From: Hyphomicrobiaceae bacterium | Lineage (GTDB): Bacteria > Pseudomonadota > Alphaproteobacteria > Rhizobiales > Hyphomicrobiaceae | DNA length: 46,317 nucleotides | NCBI GenBank assembly: GCA_022844275.1 | Contig: JALHMB010000017.1 | Location: 1 to 46,317 of the forward strand | Direction of reading: 5' to 3' | Shown here: positions 34,549 to 43,065 of the stretch, piece by piece | How positions within the stretch are numbered: the first letter of the stretch is position 1 | How the letters are laid out: every line of letters starts with the position of its first letter | Notes under the pieces: model-generated | What the model was told of the DNA's origin: nothing | Databases searched by the model: none | What the model saw: only the letters and a program-made list of their open reading frames with translations | Position numbers and translations under genes: made by a program

Positions 34549-34758
34549 TCAGGGCGCGCGGAAGCCCGCGACTTCCTTCAAACCCATGGAACGCAACATC
34601 CGTACCACTGGGCACATGCCCGTAAAGCTAGCCTGGATAAGATGAGCGCCCATCAATCCAGTGACCCAAAACCAGTTCGGAGAATGATAAACGCCGAGCA
34701 AAACGCTTCCAAGTACAACAACGCCGACAACCAAAAGTATCGTGCGCTCAAGGGTCAT
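34549..34758 (-). CDS. Second DUF2892 inner-membrane protein
   Basis: 69 residues with two spans (TILLVVGVVVLGSVLLGVYH and WFWVTGLMGAHLIQASFTGM) and the same FTGMCPV signature as the copy at 17532-17735, including its single Cys. It has an AGAGGA ribosome site. Unlike the first copy it has no sulfide gene beside it. The two differ enough in sequence to be old paralogues and not a recent duplication. Function unknown. Confidence 0.85.
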   Translation of the reverse strand: MTLERTILLVVGVVVLGSVLLGVYHSPNWFWVTGLMGAHLIQASFTGMCPVVRMLRSMGLKEVAGFRAP

Positions 34759-35178
34759 TGCAAGAATCCTCTTCTGAAATCACCAGCGTCCCGTGCCGAC
34801 GGCGCCGTCAATATCGGACCAAATCCGGGCCGGAACAATCCCCTTCGCAATCGGCTAATTGTACCATGGCCAAACGCACATCTACTCATCGCTCACCAGC
34901 GCGCTTCGATGTACGAGTGCTGCTGGTGTCGCGCCAGCACCTTTCCCACGCTTCATCCAGCCGCAGCTCGACACGCTCCAACGCGGCCTCCTATGAAACG
35001 ACGTCGAGTACCGCACAATGACGACAGATTGGGGGTCGGCTTATTATTACGGTCACAGTACGCGACAGACAGCCGAGGCGCCCGCGCGCAATATTGTTCC
35101 CATCAACGCAGAAACATGACCCGGTTGAGGATGCTCCAAAAATTTGCGGGCGTGCAACTGCTACAGTGCTGTCAGATT
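34759..35178 (+). other. Intergenic stretch with no supportable gene
   Basis: Open frames are present on the plus strand, but they lack ribosome sites and family motifs and have arginine- and serine-heavy translations typical of shifted frames. No box of the EcfG or FNR type is seen here. Confidence 0.4.
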
Positions 35179-35181
35179 AAA

Positions 35182-35214
35182 AAAAGCAGGAAACGCGGGG
35201 CGCTTCCTGCTTTT
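35182..35214. terminator. Rho-independent terminator, usable in both directions
   Basis: AAAAGCAGGAA (35182-35192) pairs with TTCCTGCTTTT (35204-35214) around an 11-base loop, giving a stem flanked by A and T runs. It lies 46 bases beyond the stop of the minus-strand secreted protein gene at 35261, whose transcript it probably ends. Confidence 0.85.
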
Positions 35215-35260
35215 CCTAAAGCTTGTGCCGAGAGACGCGTGTGAGCTTTGCGAGGTTGGA

Positions 35261-35551
35261 TCACCACCCGCCGATACTTAGGCCGAAGAACGGGATCCCC
35301 ACGTGCACATAGGGTCCACCGTAATAGTACGGGCGATAGCGGTACCCGTAGTAGCGGCGCGGGCCGTAGTAGTAAGCGCGCGGCCCGTAGTAGTGACGGT
35401 GATAGCGCCGATGACGACGGTGAACCTGTTCTGCCTGGTTCTTCGCTTCTACAGGGGCCGCCGGCGGCGCGAGTGGTGCCGCCGAAGCGCTCCACACTCC
35501 AAAGCCGATCGCGGCTGACGTGAGGAGCCCAATGGATATCGCGCGATGCAT
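35261..35551 (-). CDS. Tyr/Gly/Arg-rich secreted protein of the stress regulon
   Basis: 96 residues from ATG 35551, which has GGGAGA upstream and a signal peptide (MHRAISIGLLTSAAIGFGVW) ending ASA-AP. A Pro/Ala linker and a His/Arg stretch (VHRRHRRYHRHYYG) precede a Tyr-Gly-Arg-Pro-rich end, closing with FFGLSIGGW. Proteins of this look are frequent in Bradyrhizobium-like genomes and are of unknown function, probably envelope-associated. An exact EcfG-type promoter sits 36-60 bases upstream, and a strong terminator follows, so it is a single-gene unit. Confidence 0.83.
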   Translation of the reverse strand: MHRAISIGLLTSAAIGFGVWSASAAPLAPPAAPVEAKNQAEQVHRRHRRYHRHYYGPRAYYYGPRRYYGYRYRPYYYGGPYVHVGIPFFGLSIGGW

Positions 35552-35586
35552 GGGTGGTCTCCCTATTTGCTCCATTCCACCGCTGC

Positions 35587-35611
35587 AACGAAGCAGAAAT
35601 GGTCTGGTTCC
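35587..35611 (-). promoter_or_regulatory. EcfG-type general-stress promoter
   Basis: On the minus strand this reads GGAAC (35607-35611), 16 bases, CGTT (35587-35590), an exact match to the EcfG consensus. The -10 element is 36 bases upstream of ATG 35551, giving a short leader with the ribosome site. Confidence 0.7.
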
Positions 35612-36167
35612 CGCGTTGCTCATCGAATCAATCGTTCACTTTCAATATGCTCCCTACGCCCTAACCGACGCGCGAGCCGTCCTACGAACGTTGCAGCGGT
35701 GCATTCCGGTAGAAACAACACACGAGGGGCCGGTTGTGATTGTATCGAAGTACAGCGGACGCAGAGGGCGACGTCCGGACCGCATTCAAGCCGGCATGGA
35801 CGAGTTGCTCGACCGCGTTTCACAATGGGCCGAATTGTTTCATGCGGAGTTCGCAAAACCCGCAGCTGTTGCGGCCTGACGTACCATGCAGGAAAGGACA
35901 TCGACGCATGGTGTGATTGTCCTTCTGGAATTCTCGTCTATGCGCCCGAAGTCCAACCTTCGCGTCCTGCGACAGCAACGACCGACCATCAAGATGACCC
36001 TTTTCCAGCCTACCGGAAATGCTCGAGCAGATCTGAGCGGCATGGATCGCAATTCTTGCAGTGCGCATGGTCTAGGCCCTCAGACGCGGATTTGGGCCAT
36101 TTGCGCGATGGGCCATAAGCAGGCTCCTGCATCGCAGCAATAGTGCCAAGGAGATGACGCGCCGGCC
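35612..36167 (+). other. Intergenic stretch, one doubtful frame
   Basis: A plus-strand frame ending at 35879 has a fairly protein-like second half (DRIQAGMDELLDRVSQWAEL) but no convincing start: it opens inside the minus-strand secreted gene and has no ribosome site. It could be the 3' remnant of an older gene. The rest to 36167 shows nothing I can support. Confidence 0.3.
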
Positions 36168-36773
36168 TTACTCCAACTTCGCTGGCGATGAGAACGGCCG
36201 TTCTGCGTCCACGACGAACATGACGAGCTGATCCAGATCGGTCGTGCCGGCGCTGAAGACTTCCATGGCCATGTCGGCGCCGTGCCCGTTCATGGCTTGA
36301 CCGGTCTCGGCGTAACTGATGCCGTGGAGAGTGCGCTGACCGAGGCGTCCGGCAAGCACATAAAAAGCCTCGGAGCCCGGATGACTATGCACGGGTGTCT
36401 TGGCGCTTGGCGGCCCGAACGCGTGATTGATGCGTAGGAGATACTCCTTGGCAGCAATCAGGGGGACAGGACCGATTTCGGCCAATTTGTTGCCGCCAGG
36501 GGTGGCTGCTCCCCGAGCCCCAAGGGTGAACAACCAGACCTTGCCCGATACCTCAGTGGCGAGCGACGTCTCGCCGGCTGCGGTTTTTGCCTGTGCGAGA
36601 GTGGCGAAGTGTTCAACGCGCCAGAAAAGAGGGCCGGTCGGCAGCTGCGTGAGCCTCTTTTCGGCGATGTTCCTTATTTCCAGTTTCGGCTCTGACGCTG
36701 CCAATGGCCACATCAACATTGCTGCTGACAGGCCCAGTGAAAGCGCCAGAACGCTGGTTCTGTGCAGGTGCAT
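36168..36773 (-). CDS. Secreted cupin-domain protein
   Basis: 201 residues with a signal peptide (VLALSLGLSAAMLMWPLAAS) and a single cupin barrel. The metal-binding strand is HSHPGSEAFYVLAG (two His and Glu), and the second cupin motif is weak around GHGADMAMEVFSAGT. The AGGGAGAGTCATC ribosome site supports ATG 36773. Periplasmic cupins of this kind bind a metal and small ligands, but no substrate can be named. It is divergent from the CadC-like regulator gene, which could control it. Confidence 0.8.
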   Translation of the reverse strand: MHLHRTSVLALSLGLSAAMLMWPLAASEPKLEIRNIAEKRLTQLPTGPLFWRVEHFATLAQAKTAAGETSLATEVSGKVWLFTLGARGAATPGGNKLAEIGPVPLIAAKEYLLRINHAFGPPSAKTPVHSHPGSEAFYVLAGRLGQRTLHGISYAETGQAMNGHGADMAMEVFSAGTTDLDQLVMFVVDAERPFSSPAKLE

Positions 36774-36934
36774 GATGACTCTCCCTTAGCTGCTGGCGGA
36801 GACAATCGTGCCAGAACGGTCGCCGGCCTGCTCTTACTGCGCCCTCAAGATATCCTCACCGCGGCCTGCATTTTTCCTTCGGGTGCTCCGTGCTAAGCTT
36901 CTAAGGAGGCTTGCGCAGATAAGGATCGAGTATT

Positions 36935-38488
36935 TTGCGTTACCTATTCGAGGATTGTGTGCTCGATACCGATCGCCGCGAACTGCGCCGGGGCGCAGCG
37001 CTAGTGGCGGTCGAGCCCCAAGTCTTCGATTTCCTTGCCCATTTGGTTCGTCATCGAGATCGTGTCGTCAGCAAAGACGAGCTTCTAGCCTCGGTCTGGC
37101 ACGGGCGCATTGTTTCAGAATCTGCTGTTTTCAACCGGATCAACGCCGCCCGCACGGCGATCGGGGACACCGGCTCCACGCAACGGTTGATCAAGACGCT
37201 GCCCCGCAAGGGCCTTCGCTTTGTCGCAGATGTCGCCGAAAATGCAGTCGGTGTGGCCGGCGGATCCATACCTTCACTGTCCTCCATCTCGCTACCGCTC
37301 CCTGATCGGCCCTCGATTGCCGTGCTGCCATTCACCAATTTAAGCGGTGATGCCGCTCAGGACCATTTCGCGGATGGGCTCTCGGAGGATTTGATCACCG
37401 GCCTCGCGCGGATCCGATGGTTGTTCGTCATCGCTCGCAATTCCACCTTCGTCTACAGGGATCGAGACGTCGACGTTGGTCAAGTCTCGCGTGAACTCGG
37501 TGTTCGTTACGTGCTCGAGGGAAGCGTGCGCCGTAGCGGCAATCGGATGCGTATTTGTGCGCAGCTCGTCGACGCGACCACGCGCGCCCATCACTGGGTT
37601 GAACGATACGATCTTCAGCTTGGTGATATGTTCGCCGTCCAGGACGAAATTACCCGCAGTGTCGCCGCGGCCATCGAACCTCATTTGCTGTTGGCCGAAG
37701 GCATTCGCAGCCTTTCGCGTTCCCCCGACGACTTGGGCGCTTGGGAATTGGTCGCTCGCGCGCAAACGCACTTCTGGCGATTGACCCGTGATGACTGCGC
37801 CGCGGCTGTCGAGCCCTTGCAACGCGCCGTGGAGGCTTACCCTGACTATGCGCCGGCGCAGGGTTTGTTGGCATTCTGCCGCGTATTTGCGGCGCACATG
37901 GGATGGGTTGATCGCGAGCGCGGCCTGCTTCCGGGGCGTCAGCACGCCATACGTGCGATCGCGCTCGATGATCGCCATCCATGGGGCCACATCGCGCTTG
38001 CTTATTGCGCGATGATGGAAAGGCGTACAGAGGAGTCGATTGCGTCCTTCCGCAAAGCCGTCAGCCTCAACCCGAATTCAGCGGCGGCTCATTCCCATCT
38101 CAGCCGAGGTTTCGCATTCAGCGGGCGCGATCGCGAGGCGATAGAGCATGGCGAGGAGGCCATCCGGCTCAGTCCGCTCGATCCGGAGATGGCATTGTTC
38201 CTCGGCGCGATCTCGGTCGCACATTATACCGCCGGTCGCTACGCCGAAGCCGTCGAGCACTCCCTTAAGGCGCAGCGGCTGCGTCCGGGCTTTCAGGGGT
38301 CGCGACGCTTGCTGTGTGCAAGCCTGGCCCAGGCTGGGCGTGTCGAGGAGGCACGATCCCTTCTGGCCGTCATCCGTCGAGAGCAGCCGCAGCTATCCCT
38401 CGCCTGGATCAGGGCAAACGTTCCTTACCAGACACCCGCTCTGATGGAGCTTTTCCTGGAAGGCTTTCGCAAGGCGGGGCTGCGCTAG
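36935..38488 (+). CDS. CadC-like winged-helix regulator with TolB-like and TPR domains
   Basis: 517 residues starting with TTG 36935 (RYLFEDCVLDTDRRELRRG), the usual beginning of this family, with AAGGATCGAG upstream. Residues 1-98 are an OmpR-type winged helix (KDELLASVWHGRIVSESAVF). Residues about 120-240 form the TolB-like segment of adenylate-cyclase-like regulators (IAVLPFTNLSGDAAQDHFAD), and 290-500 are TPR helices. There is no receiver domain and no clear membrane span, so it is a cytoplasmic one-component regulator whose signal is unknown. It is divergent from the secreted cupin gene, its possible target. Confidence 0.85.
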   Translation: MRYLFEDCVLDTDRRELRRGAALVAVEPQVFDFLAHLVRHRDRVVSKDELLASVWHGRIVSESAVFNRINAARTAIGDTGSTQRLIKTLPRKGLRFVADVAENAVGVAGGSIPSLSSISLPLPDRPSIAVLPFTNLSGDAAQDHFADGLSEDLITGLARIRWLFVIARNSTFVYRDRDVDVGQVSRELGVRYVLEGSVRRSGNRMRICAQLVDATTRAHHWVERYDLQLGDMFAVQDEITRSVAAAIEPHLLLAEGIRSLSRSPDDLGAWELVARAQTHFWRLTRDDCAAAVEPLQRAVEAYPDYAPAQGLLAFCRVFAAHMGWVDRERGLLPGRQHAIRAIALDDRHPWGHIALAYCAMMERRTEESIASFRKAVSLNPNSAAAHSHLSRGFAFSGRDREAIEHGEEAIRLSPLDPEMALFLGAISVAHYTAGRYAEAVEHSLKAQRLRPGFQGSRRLLCASLAQAGRVEEARSLLAVIRREQPQLSLAWIRANVPYQTPALMELFLEGFRKAGLR

Positions 38489-38692
38489 AAATTTGGCGAC
38501 GTCCCGTATTGGGACTTGCTCTTGTCAGGTGGGCTTGCACGGCCTTGTTGCGATCATCGATATCGTCTCATTCTGATGGGTGAGCTTGTTCGTCGACCTT
38601 ACTGTCCTTGACGAGCTTTGCGCGCGACGATCGACGAATCCATCGCAAAGCACGCATTGCCCGTATCCACCATGACCACGGGAGATTACGCT

Positions 38693-39964
38693 ATGGCCGC
38701 GCCTCGCCCTTCCAAGACGCAGATCGGCAACCACGTGCTGAAGCCCGAGACCTTGATGCTCGGCTATGGCTATGACCCCATGTTATCGGAAGGTGCGGTG
38801 AAGCCGCCGGTATTCTTGACCTCGACGTTCGTCTTCGCCACTGCGGAAGAGGGCCGGGATTTCTTCGACTACGTGTCCGGCCGCAAGGCCCCGCCGTCAG
38901 GTGCTGGCGCGGGTCTCGTCTATTCGCGGTTCAATCACCCCAACAGCGAGATCGTTGAGGATCGGCTTGCTATCTACGAGGGTGCGGAAGCGGCTATTCT
39001 GTTCTCGTCGGGCATGTCGGCGATCACCACGTCGCTGATGGCGTACACGCGGCCGGGCGATGTAATCGTCCATTCGCAGCCGCTCTACGGCGGCACAGAG
39101 ACACTGCTGACGAAGACGTTCGCGCAGTTCGGAATTGCCTCCATTCCGTTCACCAGCGGGACCGACGAGGCAGCCATCCGCGCGGCGCTCGGTGCGGCGC
39201 GGTCGATCGGTCGCGTTGCGGTGGTGCTGGTCGAGACGCCGTCGAACCCAACAAACACGCTGGTCGATATCGGGCTCGTTCGGCGCCTCGCGGACGAGGC
39301 CGCAGAGGGACATCGACCCATCATCGCCTGTGATAACACGCTATTGGGACCCGTGTTTCAGCGCCCGCTCGCCTTCGGTGCGGATCTTTCGATCTACTCG
39401 CTGACCAAGTACGTCGGCGGCCATTCCGATCTGATCGCAGGTGCGGCACTTGGCAAGAAGGCAGCGGTCGGTCCGGTGAAGGCGCTGAGGAGCGCAATTG
39501 GCACTCAGCTCGATCCGCACTCGTGCTGGATGCTCGGGCGGTCGCTCGAGACGCTCGCGCTTCGTATGGAAAGGGCGAACGCGAATGCGAAGATCGTCGC
39601 CGAGTTCCTGCGCGATCATCCTCGGGTCACCCGGGTACATTACCTGCCTTTCCAAACTGAGAGCGCGGAACGGGCAACCTTCGATCGCCAGTGTACTGGC
39701 GCGGGCTCGACTTTTTCATTTGATATCGAGGGCGGTGAGCCACAAGCCTTCGCATTCCTCAATGCGCTGCAGGTGTTCAAGCTTGCAGTCAGCCTTGGGG
39801 GAACGGAATCGCTTGCGAGCCACCCGGCGGCGATGACGCACTCAGGCGTGCCGGCGGACGTGCGCGCGCGCATTGGCGTTCTCGAGACGACAATCCGGTT
39901 GTCCGTGGGGATCGAGCATCCCGACGACCTACTCGCAGATTTGGCCCACGCGCTAGCTGGCTGA
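38693..39964 (+). CDS. Cys/Met-metabolism PLP enzyme (cystathionine gamma-synthase family)
   Basis: 423 residues from ATG 38693, chosen because GGGAG lies 8-12 bases upstream; ATG 38672 and 38618 are in frame but lack a site. Family motifs: [34 protein letters not shown], and [13 protein letters not shown] where Lys239 binds the pyridoxal phosphate. The C-terminal [19 protein letters not shown] and [12 protein letters not shown] complete the fold. It could be a cystathionine synthase or lyase or a methionine gamma-lyase; the sequence does not decide. If a lyase, it would release sulfide or methanethiol, which would suit the sulfide genes elsewhere in the window, but there is no direct link. 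Confidence 0.9.
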   Translation: MAAPRPSKTQIGNHVLKPETLMLGYGYDPMLSEGAVKPPVFLTSTFVFATAEEGRDFFDYVSGRKAPPSGAGAGLVYSRFNHPNSEIVEDRLAIYEGAEAAILFSSGMSAITTSLMAYTRPGDVIVHSQPLYGGTETLLTKTFAQFGIASIPFTSGTDEAAIRAALGAARSIGRVAVVLVETPSNPTNTLVDIGLVRRLADEAAEGHRPIIACDNTLLGPVFQRPLAFGADLSIYSLTKYVGGHSDLIAGAALGKKAAVGPVKALRSAIGTQLDPHSCWMLGRSLETLALRMERANANAKIVAEFLRDHPRVTRVHYLPFQTESAERATFDRQCTGAGSTFSFDIEGGEPQAFAFLNALQVFKLAVSLGGTESLASHPAAMTHSGVPADVRARIGVLETTIRLSVGIEHPDDLLADLAHALAG

Positions 39965-40416
39965 TGTTCGCGTCATGGAGGACGTGCTCTCAGTGTCCGC
40001 AAATTCCCTGTGAGATGGATCCGATCGAAGGCAGGTGCTTTGTTTAAGACATTTCTCGCTGTGGTGGCCTCGCTTGTGCCTCGAAGATCATCAACTTCAC
40101 CGAGAAGGCCGACTTCTCATGCGCCTGTGGCGAAGATTATTGGCCCGTAAACATCACACGCCATGCGCTGATGTGTCTGGATCGCCTGCTTGGAGGCAGT
40201 TCCTTCGTCCTTTCGGCAAGTGATGGCGCAGCGGGGCCGAGTTGAGCCCTGACATCGAATTGTGGTGCCGCGGCCCGCACTAATATCTCGGCCATTCTGG
40301 AACCAAACGTCTCACCTTCTGTTTGAAGAGACACAAAGAACCTTCCATCTGCAGACTGGCCCCACGAGCAGCGATTTGTCCGTGCGTCGCCCCTGCACAA
40401 AAATTGGAGTCCTCTC
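39965..40416 (+). other. Intergenic stretch holding a stress promoter
   Basis: No gene I can support. The one element of note is the EcfG-like promoter at 40299-40323, ahead of the EF-hand protein gene. Confidence 0.4.
40299..40323 (+). promoter_or_regulatory. EcfG-like promoter, one mismatch
   Basis: GGAAC (40299-40303), 16 bases, TGTT (40320-40323); the -10 element differs from CGTT at its first base. It lies 93 bases before ATG 40417 and would serve the EF-hand and glycine-zipper genes. Confidence 0.45.
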
Positions 40417-40878
40417 ATGCACCGCCCACTTTTTGCGGCTCTGGCCCTTGTTGGGCTGACGAGCCTGTCACACGCGGCATTGGCTGCCAGCGAAGCCGAT
40501 TGCCAGAAATCCTTCGAAACCGCTGACACCAACAGCGACGGCGTCGTCACGGAGGCAGAGGGTGGTCGCTACTTTGTGGCGATGCGGGCGGCAAACAAAC
40601 AGCTAAATGGGGATCGCCTCGATCAGGCGGCTTTTATGGAAAATTGCAAGGCGGATGTCTTCGCTGCTACTCCGACCCAAGCCGCGGCAGGTGCGCCCCT
40701 CGAAGGCGCGAACAGCTTTACTGAAGGGCAGGCAAAGGAGCGCGCTGCATCAGCTGGATTCACCGAGGTGTCGGGCCTTCGCAAGGATGACAAAGGCATT
40801 TGGCGCGGAACGGCGAAGCGCGACGGATCCCAGGTCAACATCGCCATCGACTTCAAAGGCAATGTCGTCGCACAGTAG
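40417..40878 (+). CDS. Secreted EF-hand protein with a PepSY-like tail
   Basis: 153 residues with a signal peptide (MHRPLFAALALVGLTSLSHA). One complete EF-hand loop DTNSDGVVTEAE lies at 37-48 (Asp37, Asn39, Asp41, Val43, Thr45, Glu48), followed by the start of a second, weaker one (NGDRLDQAAFMENC). The C-terminal 50 residues (ASAGFTEVSGLRKDDKGIWR, then VNIAIDFKGNVV) look like a small PepSY/BLIP-type fold. It probably binds calcium in the periplasm. It is followed 11 bases later by a glycine-zipper protein and preceded by an EcfG-like promoter, so it is likely a stress gene. Confidence 0.85.
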   Translation: MHRPLFAALALVGLTSLSHAALAASEADCQKSFETADTNSDGVVTEAEGGRYFVAMRAANKQLNGDRLDQAAFMENCKADVFAATPTQAAAGAPLEGANSFTEGQAKERAASAGFTEVSGLRKDDKGIWRGTAKRDGSQVNIAIDFKGNVVAQ

Positions 40879-40889
40879 GAGAGTTACCA

Positions 40890-41468
40890 ATGGCCGTTTA
40901 TAGCAAAGTTTACGACAGCTACGCGCAGGCCGAGGCTGCCGTGCGGGACCTCGAGGCGGCGGGCATCCCTTCCGCCGATATCAGCCTGGTCGCGAACAAA
41001 TACGTGAGCGAGCAGTATGAAGACGTGACCGCAAGCTCAGCCACGTCCACCGGCATAGGACTTGGCGCGGCGACCGGCGGTGGCGCCGGTCTGTTGGCGG
41101 GTCTCGGCCTCCTTGCTATTCCGGGCCTGGGCCCGGTGGTGGCTGCCGGATGGCTGGCAGCAACGGCGGCGGGAGCCGCGGCGGGAGCTGCTGCGGGCGG
41201 CATTATCGGCGCACTCATGGAATCCGGTACGACAGAAGCGGACGCTCACGTTTACTCGGAAGCTGTCCGGCGCGGCGGCACGTTGCTGACAGTTCGTACG
41301 GACTCCGCCAGTTCCGGTGAAATCGAGCAAATTCTAACGCGGCACGCGCCCATTGATCCGGCTATGCGGCGGCGAGAATACGAGGAGGCCGGCTGGCGGC
41401 AATTTGATCCCGCCGCAGAGCCGTATACGCCGAGCCAAGCCGAACTGGATCGTATTCGCCGCAGATAG
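40890..41468 (+). CDS. Glycine-zipper general stress protein
   Basis: 192 residues from ATG 40890, with TAGGAGAGT upstream. The N-terminus (VYDSYAQAEAAVRDLEAAGI) is the fold of YflT/17M-like general stress proteins. A Gly/Ala-rich hydrophobic hairpin at about 55-110 (GLGAATGGGAGLLAGLGLLA) is typical of membrane-inserting glycine zippers. A second small domain (TLLTVRTDSASSGEIEQILT) and a charged tail ending in RRR follow. It is likely co-transcribed with the EF-hand gene. The exact function of the family is not known. Confidence 0.87.
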   Translation: MAVYSKVYDSYAQAEAAVRDLEAAGIPSADISLVANKYVSEQYEDVTASSATSTGIGLGAATGGGAGLLAGLGLLAIPGLGPVVAAGWLAATAAGAAAGAAAGGIIGALMESGTTEADAHVYSEAVRRGGTLLTVRTDSASSGEIEQILTRHAPIDPAMRRREYEEAGWRQFDPAAEPYTPSQAELDRIRRR

Positions 41469-41476
41469 CGGAGCAG

Positions 41477-41500
41477 GCGCCCATCCAGAGTGATGGGCGC
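41477..41500 (+). terminator. Hairpin between the glycine-zipper gene and the micro-protein
   Basis: GCGCCCATC (41477-41485) pairs exactly with GATGGGCGC (41492-41500) around CAGAGT. It starts nine bases after the stop. No T run follows, so it may be a partial terminator or an mRNA-stabilising stem. Confidence 0.5.
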
Positions 41501-41531
41501 TACTCTGCGGGGTCGTCAAGGAGTACTGAGA

Positions 41532-41606
41532 ATGAATGGCGTGATTTATCTTGTTGGGTTGATTGTGGTTGTCCTGGCTGTGCTGTCATTCTTTGGCTTG
41601 AGGTAA
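41532..41606 (+). CDS. 24-residue single-span membrane micro-protein
   Basis: ATG 41532 to TAA 41606 encodes MNGVIYLVGLIVVVLAVLSF followed by FGLR: one hydrophobic helix with a short positive end. AAGGAG at 41518-41523 lies 8 bases upstream, so the gene is well initiated. I recall near-identical tiny proteins in Hyphomicrobiales genomes, but this is from memory and unchecked. It follows the stress genes after a hairpin and may share their transcript. A role as a regulator of a membrane complex is typical of such micro-proteins, yet unproven here. Confidence 0.7.
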   Translation: MNGVIYLVGLIVVVLAVLSFFGLR

Positions 41607-41746
41607 GCCAAGGCAGCCACAACGCCTGTGTCCACATGCGAGCGCGACCGCTGCAACTCGGCGGGGTCGAGGCAAAAAGGTGCCAAGCAATAGGATAAGC
41701 AGCAGGCTAAATGCCAGCGCGCTGCGGTTCGTTATGTTCCGGATCG

Positions 41747-42142
41747 CTACTCGGTCGTCGTTCCGTCGAATGCTTCGTGGCTGGCGTCGGCTTCGGCCTT
41801 GGTTGCGGCCCGGTGTTGATTGCGATGGTGGGGCGGACCGTAGAGTGTGTAGAGCTTCAGAGCTTTTTCGCCCGTATTCTTAATGTTGTGGCGCGCGCCC
41901 GCGGGGATCACGATCCCATCGCCATCCGTGATCTCACTTTCGCGACCGTCGATAGTGACCAGGCCGTGACCTTCCTCGATGCAAAAAAACTGGTCGCCGC
42001 CCTTGTGCACTTCCTCACCAATATCCTCACCAGGTGAAAGCGACATCAGAACCAGCTGGAGATACTTTCCGGTATAAAGCACGCGACGAAAGTCGTTATT
42101 GTCTTCGGCATTTTCTTCAATGTGATCTATGAAGCCGTCCAT
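41747..42142 (-). CDS. Small single-domain cupin protein
   Basis: 131 residues without a signal peptide, so cytoplasmic. The barrel is clear: MSLSPGEDIGEEVHKGGDQF then FCIEEGHGLVTIDG as motif 1, and IPAGARHNIKNTG as motif 2. Motif 1 has one His and Gln in place of the usual HxH and Glu, so metal binding may be altered. The C-terminus is a polar tail. GGAGAGC precedes the ATG. It follows the BrkB-type gene by 53 bases on the same strand and may end that operon. Confidence 0.85.
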   Translation of the reverse strand: MDGFIDHIEENAEDNNDFRRVLYTGKYLQLVLMSLSPGEDIGEEVHKGGDQFFCIEEGHGLVTIDGRESEITDGDGIVIPAGARHNIKNTGEKALKLYTLYGPPHHRNQHRAATKAEADASHEAFDGTTTE

Positions 42143-42195
42143 GGGTGCTCTCCTTATTGCGGAAATAGATGAGCTTCGCGCCAGTCAGCGGTGCC

Positions 42196-43065
42196 CTATC
42201 GGATCGAGCGTTCTCTTTGTTCGGCGTAGACGTGCGTGATCTCGGCACCAAACAAAACAATCTGCGCCGAGTAGTACACCCACACGAGCAGGACAACGAC
42301 CGATGCCGCGGCGCCGTAGGTGGATTCGAGTCCCTGCGTGCCAATGTACCAAGCTATGGCTGTCTTACCTAAGTTAAACATGAGCGCCGTGATAAAGCCG
42401 CCAAACCACACGTCCTGCCACTGGAGCGGCGTGTCCGGCAGCCATTTGAACAGCATCGAAAAGAGGAGAGTGAGGAGCCCAAGTGACAGGCTGAAATTGG
42501 CAAGGAATAGAAGCAGGGCCTCGCCTGCGCTGTCTGTGAGCCATGTGGAGAACGCAGCGAGCCCGGCGCTCAAGATGAGCGACACAGCGAGCAGGAAGCC
42601 CAAGGCCAGAATGCCTGCGAACGCGCCGCCGTACACCTTTGCATACCAAGCAACGCCTGTGTTGCTCGGTTCCGACACTTCGAAAATCGTGTTGAGTGCG
42701 TCTTTGAGCTGCACGACCACGCCGACGGCCGCGACCAGGAGAAGCGTTACACCAAAAAGTGCTGACCACCCACCCGCGACGGATGACGAGGCCCCTTGCA
42801 GCATGGATTCGATAGCCTGGCTTCCGCTCTCCCCGAGCAAGCCGCGAAATTGCGCAACGATCGACCGCCGCGCCGCATCTCCCCCCCAAATCAGTCCGGC
42901 CACAGCCGTCACGATGAGCAGAAGGGGGCCAAGTGAGAACACGGAGTAATAAGCTAGAGCAGCGCCGAGCCGAGCACTGCGATGTCTAAGCCAATCACTT
43001 GCGGCAGTCTTGAGGAGCGACCACACACCCGACTGTTCAGAACTGGGATTTGTGGCGGCGTTCAT
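42196..43065 (-). CDS. YihY/BrkB-family inner-membrane protein
   Basis: 289 residues from ATG 43065 (CGGAGAA upstream); the frame extends further but only over the neighbouring gene. The family opening is WLRHRSARLGAALAYYSVFS, and six spans follow, with the segment WLPDTPLQWQDVWFGGFITA and the last helix SVVVLLVWVYYSAQIVLFGA, then EITHVYAEQ. The family was once annotated as RNase BN but is now regarded as membrane proteins of unknown transport role. It overlaps the preceding holin-like gene by 29 bases, so the two are translated together. Confidence 0.9.
   Translation of the reverse strand: MNAATNPSSEQSGVWSLLKTAASDWLRHRSARLGAALAYYSVFSLGPLLLIVTAVAGLIWGGDAARRSIVAQFRGLLGESGSQAIESMLQGASSSVAGGWSALFGVTLLLVAAVGVVVQLKDALNTIFEVSEPSNTGVAWYAKVYGGAFAGILALGFLLAVSLILSAGLAAFSTWLTDSAGEALLLFLANFSLSLGLLTLLFSMLFKWLPDTPLQWQDVWFGGFITALMFNLGKTAIAWYIGTQGLESTYGAAASVVVLLVWVYYSAQIVLFGAEITHVYAEQRERSIR

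Noticed and set aside
35520-35879. Plus-strand frame antisense to the Tyr-rich secreted gene
   Set aside because: It starts inside a well-supported gene with its own promoter, without a ribosome site; only its second half looks protein-like.
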